From NCBI GenBank assembly GCA_950295325.1, contig OX485804.1, positions 6,574,001 through 6,634,000 on the forward strand: a stretch of 60,000 bases of DNA, in the 5' to 3' direction. The notes beneath the pieces are model-generated. The model was not told the origin of the DNA and did no database searches. It saw only the letters and a program-made list of their open reading frames with translations. A program made the position numbers and the translations under genes. The DNA comes from Polytrichum commune (lineage: Eukaryota; Streptophyta; Polytrichopsida; Polytrichales; Polytrichaceae). This document shows, piece by piece, positions 9,701 through 22,505 of the stretch; the stretch's first letter is position 1; each line of letters opens with the position of its first letter.

Positions 9701-10089
9701 CCTTCAACCTGTGATCATGCACTTTTGCCGTTATTGATCTAACATATTTACTTCTAGCTTCCTAACTTAGTCTATAATGACCAACTTAGTCCTCTTAACT
9801 CTAACACTAATCCCGTAGATACTTCTTGTTATATTAGGGAAAATGAATATAAGACATACATAAGTCTCAATTTTTCAAGACTTCTTGCAACTAATTGCTT
9901 ATACAAATTTTCAAGACTTCTTGTAACTAATCTTATGTGGTCATCCTAAGGATTACAAGTACTACTCTCATATTTATTCGTCATAAATCTTCTCCTTCAC
10001 CGATAGCTCTGGTTACCACCTCAAAATCAACCTATTTCTACTTATGGTTGATTACTTAGTACAACACAACTCCTTGCCATAGGAGGCCA

Positions 10090-10910
10090 TACAGTAGTTT
10101 TGACAACACCATTTACAAAGCATTTGAGAAAAATAGAAGACATTTTCAGCTATCTTCAAGGTTACCCAAATGTAAATATTTGTATCCTTGGCACTAAGCA
10201 CACAACTTTCATTTTTATTGAGATTTTTGAGGGTCACTTTGAAACCACTAATAACCATTTGAGAGAACTATACAAAATTGAGAGAGAAACTTAAAGGTAC
10301 CCAAATGTTGATATTAGTCATCTCAGCACCAAAATGACTAATTTCAAATTCTTGGAGGTTTTCCCAAATTAATGTAAAAGTTATGAGAAGTGCTATGAGG
10401 GCTATTTGTAAATTCTTTGAGAAAAGTAAAAGAAACTGTAAGAGAAACTTAGAGGCACCCAAATGTTGATTTTAGTCATCTTGGCACGAGGATGACCAAT
10501 TTCAATTTTTCTGAAGAGTTTTCAAAATTGCTTTGAAAAACCTGGGAAGTAATGTGAGGTTCATTTGTAAATCATTTGAGAACAAATAAAAATAAAATTT
10601 TGAGATAAAATAAAAGGCTTCCAAATTTGATATTAGTCATCTCAGCACTAAGATGATTAATCTTCAAATTGCTGAAGATTTTTTTTAATCGGTATAAAAG
10701 CCTTGTAAAGCACTATGAAGGCCATTTATAAATAATTTGAGAAATATTTTTAAAATATATATAAGAGAAAATTAGAGGTAACCAAATGTTGATATTTGTC
10801 ACCTCGGCACTAAGGTAACTAATATCATTTTTTTAATATCTTCAAATCGTTTTGATAGCCCTAGGGAGCAATACGAGGGCCATGTGTAACCTAGTTAAGA
10901 AAATAAGAAA
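10090..10910. repeat. Degenerate tandem repeat, about five units of 137-163 bp
   Basis: Each unit contains CATTTGTAAAT..ATTTGAGAA, then (T)ACCCAAATGTTGATATT, AGTCATCTCAGCACTAA, GATGACTAAT and a GAGGGCCAT-type block. The CCCAAATG block recurs near 10166, 10300, 10456, 10619 and 10778. Units differ by substitutions and small indels, so the array is old. Confidence 0.8.
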
Positions 10911-12127
10911 ATAAGAAAATAAGAAATTTAAAAAATTGTGACCATAATTAATGTCAATTTTGTTTCATTTGGAGCTATTTCTTGTATTGTATACCTTGTT
11001 TGAAGTTAGAGCATTTGATAGATGTGACCATGGCCACCATTTGAAGGATAAAACCATAATTTCATGCCATGTGTGTGATATATAGCAGATCATATACAAT
11101 ATCAATGATTGATTATTGTGATATGTAATCCGACGATGTTGCAACCCTGCTATGATTTGGATATCTCTCTATGATGAATATCACCCAACAACACATTTAA
11201 TTGTTGTTATGGTTTTAACACAAAAACCTTGCAAAAATAGATGCACACAATAAAATGGAGGTTGTTGGTTTTTGGGTTTCATTGTTTAGGGTTTTTAACA
11301 ATTAAGGCTTTCACAATCTTTCAAAACAATTGAGATTGTGACCTTTCTATTATAAACAATGAATTTGTCACAGGCTCTTAGTAGGTTCTTAAGGAGGACA
11401 ACTAATATGTGTTTGTGATATACATGTGCGTTAAGAGGTAATTTATTTGGGGGTAAAAAGTGCATGATCTAGATTTAACTTTATCCAATTGCTATACATA
11501 AAAACTAATTTTTAATTTTATTTCTTGTTAGTTTCATTGATCCTATTGTTACTTAGATGGTGTAGGGAATGTAAAGTTTTAGCGCAACTCTAGTTGTAAC
11601 TAGTTGCAAATTTTAGTTTTTGACTAATAACTTTTGTTGTTCCGAAACATATGTGCTTGCACCAACAACCCAAATAAAATACATAAAGTATGTACATTAC
11701 AAGTCTATGATCTAGCAGCTAAGTTACTAATTGAAAATTCAGCTTACAAAGTATACATATGGGAGGGTTATTGTTCAACCTAGTTATGTGCAAATCAATA
11801 AGGTGCTATAACTTTTTTTCTAGAGAGGTAAGTATGTTCTTTGGTTACCACAAATTAAATGATATGAGTGTATACAAGGGGGTTTCTAAAGTCATTAATG
11901 CTTATACTATATATAAAGAGAAGTTATTGTTTACAATAATTTGTTGTCCTCTATACAAATAAAATGGTTATTTTAAAGTAGAGGTAGATGTACAAATCAC
12001 AATCCTAAAGTTTAAAAAAAATTGATAGTGTTTGTGTTTATCTTATGACTTAAATGATTATTTGTTAGTAAATATTAAAGTATAGAAAGAAAGAAAATTA
12101 TATTCTATCTCATACTATTGTTCACTT
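10911..12127. other. No gene recognised
   Basis: AT-rich sequence. The largest open frame is under 70 codons and lacks recognisable motifs. I see no RNA gene or transposon end here other than the inverted block starting near 12128. Confidence 0.3.
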
Positions 12128-12199
12128 GCATATTACTGCTCACCACTCATCACTTGCCGCTCACCACTCACATGCTAACTTCTCTAAGATAGGATAATA

Positions 12200-13204
12200 G
12201 GTTAGTTCAACAAAGAATGGGAGTAAGTACTTTACTTTTTCTAAAAGACTCTAAATGATTTTATAAATCATGGTGTCGCAACAAAAATCTCTTGATTATT
12301 AATTTTTAATCAAATTTTCTTGTTTATTAATAACCAATCAATAGATATTGATAAAACCCATTGATTTGATTGTAGAATTTGGAAGAAATGCCCTACCCTT
12401 TACACAAGTGAAGTGGAGTACTTTGGAGCAATCTCCACTATAATGCATGGCCCGGTTGTGTAAATTTGAGGTGAAGCCCCAATAGTCTTCCTGAAATTTG
12501 TGTATAACTCATGCAAAAATATTACAAACGTCAAGATTATTCTTGGAGGGAATTGTCTCATATGAGTTTACCTCTCATCCATCTAATATAGAAACTTGAC
12601 ATTCTATATTAGGTATATATGTGGCTAATTCATCTCAATTGACTTGGAACTATTGGACCAGATGACTTTTAAATACAAAGTTGCTCAGTTCATGGTGACC
12701 AACTTGAAATGGTCACCATCTGCCAAAAAAATTAAAGATTTTTTTTTAATAATACCAATACTAATAATAACCTATTGGTAATTTGGTCACCATGTGAATC
12801 ACCCATCTTCATGTGTGAGTCATGTAATAAGGATGTCCAAAGTCCTTAATCATGGCCTCATCTTTAACTTATGCCCTAGGGTGGGTTTACATTAGGGCTT
12901 AAGACCAAAAAAGCTAGGAAAACAAGCAATCCAAGTGACCCAAAGAGTTTACACTAAGGACCTTAGAGCCTGAAGTCGTAAATAAATGATATGGCACAAA
13001 TGTGGCACCACTTTCCCATCTTGAAATCTTGTTGGTTACGACTCAAGAAAAGACTCCACCCAATTTGAGAAACCAAACTAGAGTCTAAAAGTAAGGTCCA
13101 TGAAGGGGTGTTTTATGCCCGAATTTCATGCACCGGGCCGGACCCTAATGCAAACTGAGCCACATACATCCTCATTGTAGATTGTAAACTTTGAGAATAT
13201 TAAG
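12200..13204. other. No gene; contains one R2-type end fragment
   Basis: Near 12541-12600 there is GGAGGGAATTGTCTCATATG followed by TTTACCTCTCATCCATCTAA, a solitary end of the CTCATCCATCCAACATAAAA family described at 25699-25951. The remainder is AT-rich unassigned sequence. Confidence 0.4.
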
Positions 13205-13510
13205 GTAAATAACAGTGTTGGACTGATGTCATCTTTTTTTGATAGCATACTTGTTATTTAAAATAAGGAATTCTCTTTTATACCAATAGGATATGGATAT
13301 TTGAAGATCTATACATATACATAAAGAGAGATTCTTTTCTTTGATACCATTCAAGTCCATATACCATACAAGAACCTTCATACCTAGTATCAATATGGTT
13401 TCAAGTGGTAGTGGACCCAATAACATCTTTGGGTATACAAAGATGTTATGATCTTGAGACACCCCCCAAACGTGAATATATGACTGGTATTACGATTTTG
13501 ATACTCCACT
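13205..13510 (+). repeat. Dispersed repeat family R1, copy 2
   Basis: Same block order as 9240-9700 and 36110-36450: GTTGGACTGATGTCATC, ATACCAATAGGATATGG, GATACCATTCAAGTC, ATACCATACAAGAACC, TTCATACCTAGTATCAATAT, TTTTGATACTCC. The copies are well diverged and no coding capacity is visible. Confidence 0.7.
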
Positions 13511-13999
13511 GATTGTCCCATTTAGTGAGGGTGGCCTAGTAATGCGTGTGGAAAATCAGTGAAGGTGATACTCAATTTCTTTATGCTGTGAAATCAATGC
13601 CACCAAAAGAGCTAGGAATGCAGGAGCCCAAAGTGTCAAAGTGCCAGTTTGAAACACCAAAATAGAGAGGCCTTAACACACTTCAGTTGCTGTCTCGCCT
13701 GCACTGAGCCCTCAATGTTTTGGTATGTTTCCACCTCTGGACCTACGACTACCCTTTAACAACATTTGAGTTCCAAATTCATCTCGTCATAAAATTCCCA
13801 CTACATTTGTGCACAAACAGCCCGAGCTTCCGCAGAGTACTTGTAGATTCCAGAATTAGTGAAAATATATTGTCAAGAAGGGGTCGAGAATTACTATATA
13901 TGTGATCAACACAGCATAACTTCAAAAGACATATTGAAGAGAGATTGTGCTCGGAGTCTGTCTGATTTCATACATGTTTAGTACAGAAAAGTAAGCATT

Positions 14000-14818
14000 T
14001 GAGACACTAAATCAGTCAGGCGAGTACCGGAGACCATAGCTATCGAGATGAAGAGCTACAATGTGCGGTAGAATGACACTTCAACTGCCTGACCAAACTG
14101 GGTCGACGTTGAAGACTGGCTGTATGTTAGCCAAGAAGCTATGAAAGGGGGAGCACGGGTGGTGCTCATACCCAACAAGCTTGAAAGTGAGGCACAGCTC
14201 TAACTTCCTTGTACTGCCGGTTGAAAAAATGAGGCAGCTGTGATGTGTTAGGGCATCCCAGCTGCCCATCTACTTTGCAAACTTGGAATACCTGCCAGAT
14301 GCTGCCGCACCATGGAAGGGCTCTAGCTTCGAAATTAACTCGTATGAGTAATACATAGATCACTCACACTCCTGTCACGTACACAGCTGGAATGTTAAAG
14401 TAGAGAACAGGACTTGAAGTTGCATACATTCAAGGACCAGCTACGTAATTTCCTGCAGGGGGACAGGTATCTATTGTGAATGTGGGTTCTGAGCGAGCCG
14501 AATTAGTACCTGCTGTAAAAATCTATGTTGTTTCGAATCGGAGCGGGGGTCATGGCGTCGTGACTACCGCTGTCATGGGAGCAGATTGAAAAGGTTCTGT
14601 GTTGGTAGGACACCTTCAGGAGTCTTCTGGGCAACTGAGCTCGAGAAATCCTGCTGAACCATGCGCCTCTAGTGCACTAATCTTCTTTCTTACAATAGCC
14701 CACAAATACAATCTGTCATCACTTGGTGAAGGCCAGCGTATTGGAGGAAGAAGAGTTCACCTGCCACAGTAGTGCCGAGTCTTGACGTGCAGGGCAAGTG
14801 TTTATATTCAGGGAACAA
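14000..14818 (-). other. Probable 3'UTR / downstream region of the 1,052-aa gene
   Basis: Higher complexity and GC than the surrounding repeats, directly following the stop codon at 14819 on the minus strand. No exact AATAAA was found on the minus strand here, so the transcript end is not located. Short plus- and minus-strand open frames lack recognisable features. Confidence 0.35.
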
Positions 14819-17800
14819 CTACTTGGGATGAGAGAAGCAAATACAGCTGCTCCAGAGGGTGTTTCGTCTCTTTGGTGTAGCCTCTGGACTCTTTGGACTG
14901 GATGATTTGGAAGAGTTCCCCCTGATGCGAGATATGATTTGCTGCAGGAAATGACCACCCTCTGGTGATCGCATAGAGCTTGAGTTCTTGCTGTTAACAT
15001 CTTCAGCCAGCAAGCTTCGTAAAGGTGTGCGTGGTCTTCCCCTCTTCTTACTTTGACCTTTCTTTTTGGTACTGGCAGAGGCATTTCCGACATTGGAGTC
15101 GGTTTGTCCTTTCCTCAAATAACCCGAGCCAGTCTGAAGCTGATCATCGGATGAGATTGCGCCGCCTCCAGGCGATGGGGAATGAAGAAACACATTTGCT
15201 GCTGCCTCGTCCTCACGGCCAGGAGTGCCTCGCCCCCCACTTGAGTATGCTTCAGCTTGCTCCTCCCAAAGTCTATCTTGGTGGGAGCTTGAAAAGGATG
15301 GGTTTCCCAGAATGGACATAGAGGAAGGTGCTAGGCGGTATTCATGCAAAGACTGTCGAGAAGAAGCTTGCAATATGGACACAAAGCCTCTTGAATTGTC
15401 TTGATTTATAGCCACATTTCCATCCAATGCGCATTCAGCTTGTAATTTGTTCTTGCGAAAGCTGGTTTGGGGTTGCCCAAGTCCACGATTCGAATGAGTT
15501 GCGTCCAGCCTCTGTGGTTGCCTCTCTGCGGATAGAATTAAACATCTTGAAATTCAGCTTCACATGGCTGAAGTTCTACATTCCCTTCAAATTCACTGTA
15601 TCCTACCCCACAACGCAAGACTGCAGCTCCACTTGACAGACAAGAAACCCAACGAATGTCATGTGTTCATCTCGGCTTTAACACTTTAAACTTTTCAATT
15701 TGTAGTCGATAATGTGGATGGAGATGGCTTACCTATCGAGGTGTCGAAGTCGTAAGAATGTCGTTTGCTACCGTGTTTCCTCCTTGGCTTTAGAGTACGG
15801 CTGGTTTCTAAATTGACTCCATGGCCTGCCTTCAGGACAGCGGCATTGGAGATTGCAGGAGCAAGAGCACTGTCGCCCTCAACGTTTTCATTATGTACGG
15901 CTGATTGCAAATCTTCTCCATCTTCAGCTCTAAATTCTGCTAAATCCGCAATTACGTGTTTGTCTCCTACAATCAGAAATTTTTCTACTATGAGTACAAC
16001 TGAACGTTTAGCCAGACGCTTACAAGTTCTTCTATAATAGATCCTGTTTTGCGAGATCCCTATTTCCGCAATCAGTGCAATGTCGTCATACCATAGAATC
16101 TAACAGAAACGATGGGAATAAGCATGTGTGTACTTCAAAATTCCTGAATTCAATGAAAGTAGTGATAATCCAAAATGTCAATTGTAGGTAAACGGCCCGA
16201 GATTGCAAGTGCAGTATCAAACTCCAGAGGTAGCAAGTCGACATGGAAAGACTCCCTGGAGAGTGACTTCAACCGACCCAAATTATTTTTAAAGCAGAAA
16301 GACGTCTCATGATGATGAAGAGATGACGGACGCACCGCCAATGTCCTCAGAACAGAAACTGACGCCCGTAAGAATTACTGGAAACAATTCTACATCTATA
16401 TAAGATATGTGCGTACCTTTCAAATCAACTCCTTCGTGAGCAACTGCGTCAATTCCCAGAAGCTCTATACCACCGTCTCCGGTGTCAAGATCCAAAGAAA
16501 TAACATTACTACTAGTTGAATTAACCTGATCAAGCACCATAAATACAAGTTAGTCGTTGAAAGACCCGAAATGACATCAACCAAGTCTTCTATCAACAAT
16601 ACACAAGATAAGTAGAGGTTCTAGGTCTTCCATATAGGCATAAATCCCAAAACAAAATATCCACTGCAGATTTATCAGACACAGAAAATCAATTGCAAGA
16701 TCTTGCACAGAATTGACAGCCCAGAAAATGTAGCTGTTATATCACTTCACCTTAATCTTAGAATCACCCTCCTGAGGAGTTACAGCGGCAGCGGGAACGG
16801 GTGACTCAGCTTGCCCAACACCAATCTGCGATGTTTTTTGAATGACATATTCTCTAGCTCGCATTGAATCCACCCCACAAACCTCAGGTCCTACTTTAGG
16901 CAGCTTCCTTGTTAGAATTGATCCCGAATCTGATACTCGTACAACTTTGAGCAGCATCGCACCAATTCCCGATGCAGATACGCTGCGCTGTCTTTTCCGA
17001 AGTTTTGACCTCCTTTCAGCTTCCAGTTTTGACCTCTCTCCAAGTCCAGGCTCAAAACTGATGCTCTTCGTTAAGAGAGTATCTGGCTTACAAATATTTT
17101 CTGTCACATTTTCTTTGATTCTGTTTAGTCTCACCTCTTCAGTTTCACCCTCTTCGCTTGAACTTACAGGGCATTGTTGAGAGTCCTCTGAGCCAAGTAC
17201 AGTGTCGTTGGGGTTATTTTCACACACAAGACTTGACAGGACGGCAGCCTCGGTTAGTTCTTCCTCAGTGACCTTTTCAGGGGAAACTAAAAAGGATCGG
17301 TTGTTCTTGCTTGGAATTCTTGATCGACTGGCATGAGTATTTGCTGATGGATTTTGGTCCTGGAGGAATCTTGAGCGCATAACGGTCCTTTCTAGCTTAG
17401 GCTGAGACGGGTCCATTGAAGAGAACCTTTTCAGCGGCGGCAGGGTAACACTAATCATCTCCTTCGTTGTGCAAGGCTCCCCTTCTTGGATGGACGAATC
17501 AGTATCCATTGAAGAGGGGCTTGGAATGGCGTCTGTATGAGTAATAGAGGCACACTCCACCGACTCTGCACTTTGGCAAATTATGTTTTGCTGCTCCAAA
17601 TTCATTTGTTGCGGTAGTACATACGCTATGCCGGCGTCACATGAATTCACAGGAGGTTTTTCCGTTTCGAGAGAAGGGAGATTTCTATTTGATAATGAAG
17701 ACAACATTGGCATCGAGTGAGACGAATGTCCCATAGCACCGTATTCTGTATAGACCTGTTGTGACCTCTTCTCCAAAGTTAAAGAGACCTCATTTTTCAG

Positions 17801-19652
17801 CAATGCCAAATTCAGGGACCTTGCAGTCAATCCAAATGCATCCATGGACCTTTGACGATGGACTGGAGATGAATCTGATGAAGAGTTCAGACTGCTATGT
17901 GAAGTGGTTCTAACCGGAAACATCGTCTCCACCGCACACTTGTTCTGTCCATGTTCGCTGAAACCAAAGGCATACTGCGGGCGCGCCTTAGAAATCAGAG
18001 AGGCACAGATACCTGACAAAATTATAAACAAAATACAGAAGATAAGTGCCAAGATCGCATAGATTGAATGGCTGCATAAGCAATCAAGGTATAGCAATTT
18101 TGTACCGATCTTGATATAGAGAGAGACGGATCCTTCACATACAGGCAGCTAAAGAAGCATTCCTTTTCAGGATCCTCGACTATCTTTTTCGACTCAATAA
18201 GAAACCTCGCACACCCCCATTATTGCAACGTGACAATCCAAAAAGGTCAAATCTGTTAATTGTACTGATTCTTGTGACTCTGAATTTGATCTCTTATTCA
18301 CAAGATTGAACTCTTACAGACTTCTTGAGCAACAAGAGCATGCACACCAGTTCATTTATACGCATCGCTTCTATCCTCGGTCTTGTACTCTTTTGCGGGG
18401 AACATATAATAGGTTGTTACCTGTATCCCTCTGGCTTGATTGTTCAGTGCATATTTGTCGAGGCCAGCTTTGTCGTAGCGGTAATTCTTGCTCCTTGGAA
18501 CTTGATAGTTTGTCACGTTTGCCAGGAAGGATCAGTTCCCCTATTGCTACTGGGGATCGCCAACAAGCAACCTCTACTTCAGGAATAGGTCTGTGAGCTA
18601 CCCTTGATAATGACATGGAGCGGTCAAGTTTTGTTGGCGAGCGAAATAGAGAGGATGCGATTTTTGCAACTGGATGCTTTTCCTTCCCTGGAGGCGTGCT
18701 GGTTCCTTTTGTCCTTGGTGACTCGGCAGATTTAGGAGTCACACTCCCAGATCCGACCCTCCTGTGTCCTGAAACAAAGACCATATTGAACTTTCGTTAT
18801 CCCAGAGAGAACATGCAAGGAACTTTTACTGCATCCCAAAGTTCTACCTACATAACGAGAGACCAGGAACACACAAGTAGGAAAGACTTGCATATGGTTG
18901 ACAAACCAGTGCATAAGAACAGGATAAAAGGACCACAACAAGGACTCTCTTCCTACTAAATTCTTACTTATTCACTAAGATTTCACCAGGGATGATCAAG
19001 TCAGCAAGTGCGGTTTGTAATCTGATCCTAATGTATATACCGGACTATTGCAGCCCTCCATTTCATGCTCTTTCCCAAGTTAGTAGAGCAGAGTAGTAGC
19101 TGCAAACTAGGAAACGAAAAGAAAAGAAAGAATAGAAAATGAGACGTCGGTGTTCTTGCACCGACGTGAATGTGAGCAGGTTGCCTTTAACCCGGTCATG
19201 GCTGTATACTAGAATATGCTTTTTTGCAGGTGTCGAATGTATATCAACAGCAATATTTTTCCAAGGAAAATAGCCTTTAGCAGATTTTTATCAACAAGTA
19301 GAGAAAGTAGGAGATCACCTTTAAATGGATTAAAGCTCATTGGTTTTTTCTCTTCCGTCAACAGCGCTACTCCATGAAGTTCAAGTCCTTTCACAAATTC
19401 CTCAGAACCTCCAAGAGATGATCGTGTCCTCCTTTTTATCTTCTTGTCGCCAAGAAAGGAAGCTATAGAATTCTCCTCTGTAGCTCTAGGGCTAAATGTA
19501 CCGGTTGATATTTTTTCATTAGAGTGGCATCTACTTTCTTGCTGAGAAAGCTTCTCCAGTTGAAGTGAGGCCACAGAACGGGACTGCCGATGCCTTCCCT
19601 TGGATACAGGCATTGTCGTCTGGACTGTCAAGCCCGAGGTAGGGTTCCCCAT
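14819..19652 (-). CDS. Uncharacterised serine-rich basic protein, seven coding exons, 1,052 residues predicted
   Basis: Hand-spliced coding exons on the minus strand, 5' to 3': 19652-19319, 18768-18421, 18012-16751, 16525-16417, 16358-16194, 15966-15733 and 15525-14819. Every junction has GT and AG and all phases agree, giving 3,159 nt including the stop. The start MGNPTSG was chosen because an acceptor (TGTGTCAG) lies 10 bp upstream; it also fits an N-myristoylation pattern (G2, S6), which is weak evidence. The protein is rich in Ser, Lys, Arg and Pro, with no membrane segment in the spliced product and little predicted order. Exon 2 has basic SP-rich stretches (residues ~112-227). Exon 5 encodes ESFHVDLLPLEFDTALAISG (~720-739). 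Near the C terminus KKRGRPRTPLRSLLAED (~977-993) contains an AT-hook/NLS-like core (RGRP), followed by WSSCICF close to the end. A xPLRSLLxE...W..C.CF ending is reminiscent of uncharacterised plant proteins, from memory only. Function unknown; possible nuclear or scaffold protein. Confidence 0.75.
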
Positions 19653-22320
19653 CGAGTGATATCTGACACACTATCAAAAAGCAAGGGCGAAATCGATACT
19701 CGTCAGAACAGTAATAATTTGAGCTGCACAACACTCACATTTTCACTGATATTTCTCCATAATTTGGCCTAATGATGCCTGTGGGTGCATGTCATTCCGC
19801 TGCGGAACAGTTTAGAACTCAGAAGGAAGAAAACTATCGCCTTTCACTTGGTGATACTTGGAATTGCGATGCAATACAGAACCAAATACGGCATACTCTG
19901 TCTCTACTTAAAACGATAATTGTTCTGAGAGCAGTATGGAACTTCTGCAAAACCTCTGCCGAGAGAGCAGCAGAAGAGTCTCCACTACGAACATCTTTCG
20001 ATTTGAAAATTTCTTCAAACGATTAAGATACTGGAAATACTAGCCGATTTTTGTACTTATATGCTTATGTTCAAATAAGTTTCTGATAAAAATTTCAATC
20101 GCAGGTACGAAAAGTCTTACTCCTCTTGAAGTGTGATGCCACAGTCTACATTCACAAAGTCTTGGACAAAGCCTTCGGTAAGATAGAATATAACCATACC
20201 TGCTCGCAACAAATATACGTCGTCCACTTTTATTTTGAAATGCTCTCCATCACTCGATGCGGAAGCTGCATCTTATTGAGCTCTGATAATGCGTTATGAC
20301 ACCTCAAAAGGTAAGAAACAATAATCACAAAGAGATACAAGCATGCATGAGTACAATGCAAATCAACGAGTTCGCTTAATATTATAACACTTTCATCAAA
20401 CGACAATGAATCAGCAGTTGAAATTAAAGAACCTACTAAACAGTCAAATTGGTCCTGACACAAACAATCCAGTGTTACGAAACATGAGCTGCCTCTAGCA
20501 AAAGAAGATACTTAAATGAAGTGCGAAACAAAAGATCTGTAGCTTCCCGATAAATAAAACCCAGATCGAGCTTCCGTATTCGGCATGGGCGCTTCATCCA
20601 TTGCCATATGAGCTCTGTAAATTTGCTATAGTGTCACTCAATCAAATGGGAAATAAAATCAACAGCATTGAGCTGGAACCGAAGAATACTACTGTGAATT
20701 CTCCATTTCCTTACTGTCTGTAGCTGCTCACCCGCACCTAAACCGTTTCAACCAGAAAGAAAAAAACGAGAAAAGGATGAGGACCGCCACTGCTCTACCA
20801 AAGATTCGCACCTCTAGTAAAGAAAGATGCATCATGAGCTATAAAACAGAAGACATATAGCTTCCAGCTAAATAGAAACCAGAATGCGAGGAAACCAAGC
20901 CTCCGTATTCGGACATGGACTCTTCATCCATTGCCACATGTGTGCTACAGCATCACTAATTCAAATGGGAGAAGAAATCATCAGCCCTGAGCTGGAACCG
21001 AAGAATATACTGTTAATTCTCTATTTCCTTAATGTCTGGAGCTCCTCACTCGCAACTGAACCTTCTCAACCAAAACAAGGAAAAAAGAAAAAGGATGAGG
21101 ACCGCACTGCTCTACCAAAAACACACACATCTAGTAAGAACGATACATTATGAGATATGACAAAAGTCCTGTAGTTTCCAGCTAAACAAAAAGGCGGATT
21201 GCGAGGAAAATCGAGCTTCCTTAGTCGGCATTGACGACTCATCAAATGCGACATGAGCTCTGTAAAATTTTCTACTGAATCACTAAATCAAATGGGAGGT
21301 AAAATCATCGGCACTGAGCTGGAACCGAAGAATACTACTGTCAATTCTCTATGTCCTCGATGTCTCTAGCTGCTCACCTGCACCTAAAGCTTTCTCAACC
21401 AGAGTAAGAAAAAACGAAGAAAAGAGGATGAGGACCGCCACTGCCCTAGCAAAGACACACTCACTCACACGAGCAAGAAAAATCGAGCTTCCGTATTCGG
21501 CATGGACGCTTCATCCATTGCAACATGAGCTCTGTTAATTTGCTACAGCGTAACTAAATCGAGTGGGAAAACAAATCATCAGCCCTGAGCTGGAACCGAA
21601 AAAAACAACTGTCAAATTTCCATTTCCTCTCTGTCCGGAGCTCGCCGTGCCTACGCCTTCTGAACGAAAGCAAAAATAAATAAATAAAGTATGAGGACTA
21701 CAACTGCTAGCGCTACCAAAGACTCAATGACACGAGCAATCAAAATATTCACGCACAGTAATTGGTCGTAGGAGCAACACGTCGCGGATCACAGCACTGG
21801 AAAGCTGCAGCTTAGTTAGAGTAGAGACGGCGACAAAGAGACGAGAAGAGAAGAGAGGAGCACCGGATCGTGAGGACGAGAACTAAGACATCGTTCGCAG
21901 CATAGTATTGGAGCTATTGCTGCATATCTTTGAAGGCCGCTCCACCGAACACAGATACAGGATTGAAGGAGCGCGGAGGGAGGCGATCGATCGGGGCCAA
22001 AACCAGCGGCGATGGCGGAGCACTGGGACGCTCGGATTTTTCAAGAGAGAAGGAAGCAGAGCTCCAATGCCAAACGGCGTCCTACCTTGAAGAGTCGACG
22101 AGAGCCTGAGGAGAAAGAGCTCACGCAGCAGACAGACATCAGAGGGAGGGATGAACAACGGAAGGATGAACGTAGTCGTGGATGGATCTAGGCTTGAAGA
22201 CGAGTCCTTGAGGAGAAGTCGCAGCGTTCAGCAGAGAGAGACGGAGGGATGAACAACTGGCGGATGAACGTATATCTAGATGGATGGGACTATGGGGACT
22301 AATAAGTTAATAAACTCTGG
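19653..22320 (-). other. Inferred 5'UTR exon and 2.4 kb 5'UTR intron of the 1,052-aa gene
   Basis: The acceptor TGTGTCAG ends at 19663, ten bases before the start codon. A good upstream donor, TTCAAG/GTAGGA, lies at 22086/22085 in a GC-richer, CT-rich (minus-strand) region typical of plant 5'UTRs. This predicts an intron 22085-19663. If transcription starts upstream of 22139, an upstream ATG there would open a 62-codon frame that overlaps the main start out of phase. The first exon's 5' end is unknown. The intron carries the tandem repeat at 20470-21750. Confidence 0.45.
20470..21750. repeat. Four-unit tandem repeat (~330/316/272 bp) in the 5'UTR intron
   Basis: The block GCTTCCGTATTCGGCATGG, CATCCATTGCCA, CATGAGCTCTGT, GAGCTGGAACCGAAGAA, ATTCTC(C/T)ATTTCCT and GATGAGGACCGCCACTGC recurs with starts near 20570, 20899, 21215 and 21487. 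Units are about 80-90% alike by eye and contain no long open frame. This looks like segmental tandem duplication inside the intron rather than a transposon. Confidence 0.85.
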
Positions 22321-22340
22321 TGATTTGCATGGCCTCAAAC
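22230..22340. repeat. Repeat shared with 23955-24040
   Basis: GGATGGGACTATGGGGACTA, AGTTAATAAACTCTGGTGAT and TTGCATGGC recur almost unchanged at 23985-24035 (GGATGGGGACTAAGTTAATA, AAGTCTGATGATTTGCATGG). The gene's upstream flank therefore includes repeat-derived DNA. Confidence 0.7.
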
Positions 22341-22488
22341 TTAGACCTGCACATTTTCTCCCTTCTTTAAATCCGTCCTTCTTCTATGCAACACGATCGT
22401 CCAATCTCGTGGCACAATGCATTCTGCAGGAGCACAATACACGCCCATACATTATGTAAGGCATTATGCCCACCATATGGGTCCTTAT

Positions 22489-22505
22489 TAAAATATAAAT
22501 ATAAA
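22489..22505 (-). promoter_or_regulatory. Candidate TATA-rich core promoter of the 1,052-aa gene
   Basis: The minus strand reads TTATATTTATATTTTAATA, the only strong TATA-like stretch within 500 bp upstream of the presumed 5'UTR exon. It would place the start near 22460. Many plant housekeeping promoters lack TATA, so this is tentative. Confidence 0.25.

Larger units (their letters stand above)
8080..12200. mobile_element. Possible 4.1 kb element bounded by GTGAGTGGTGAG inverted repeats
   Basis: At 8086-8136 the plus strand reads AGGATGGGGGAGTGCTAACATG, then GTGAGTGGTGAG repeated to GAGCGAT. At 12128-12200 the complement occurs (CTCACCACTCAC, CATGCTAACTTCTC, AGATAGGAT). The two blocks are inverted, imperfect, and share the same internal order. 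This could be a Mutator-like element with long degenerate termini, but no transposase or target duplication was found. The interior holds a gag-like scrap, a dispersed repeat and a tandem repeat. Confidence 0.35.

Noticed and set aside
16842-17180. Plus-strand 112-codon frame opposite exon 3
   Set aside because: Shadow of the minus-strand coding exon, which has the consistent splice chain.
18015-18097. Hydrophobic N-terminal stretch (AILALIFCILFIILSGICASL) suggesting a membrane protein
   Set aside because: It translates the pyrimidine-rich intron end before the acceptor at 18013. The spliced model excludes it.
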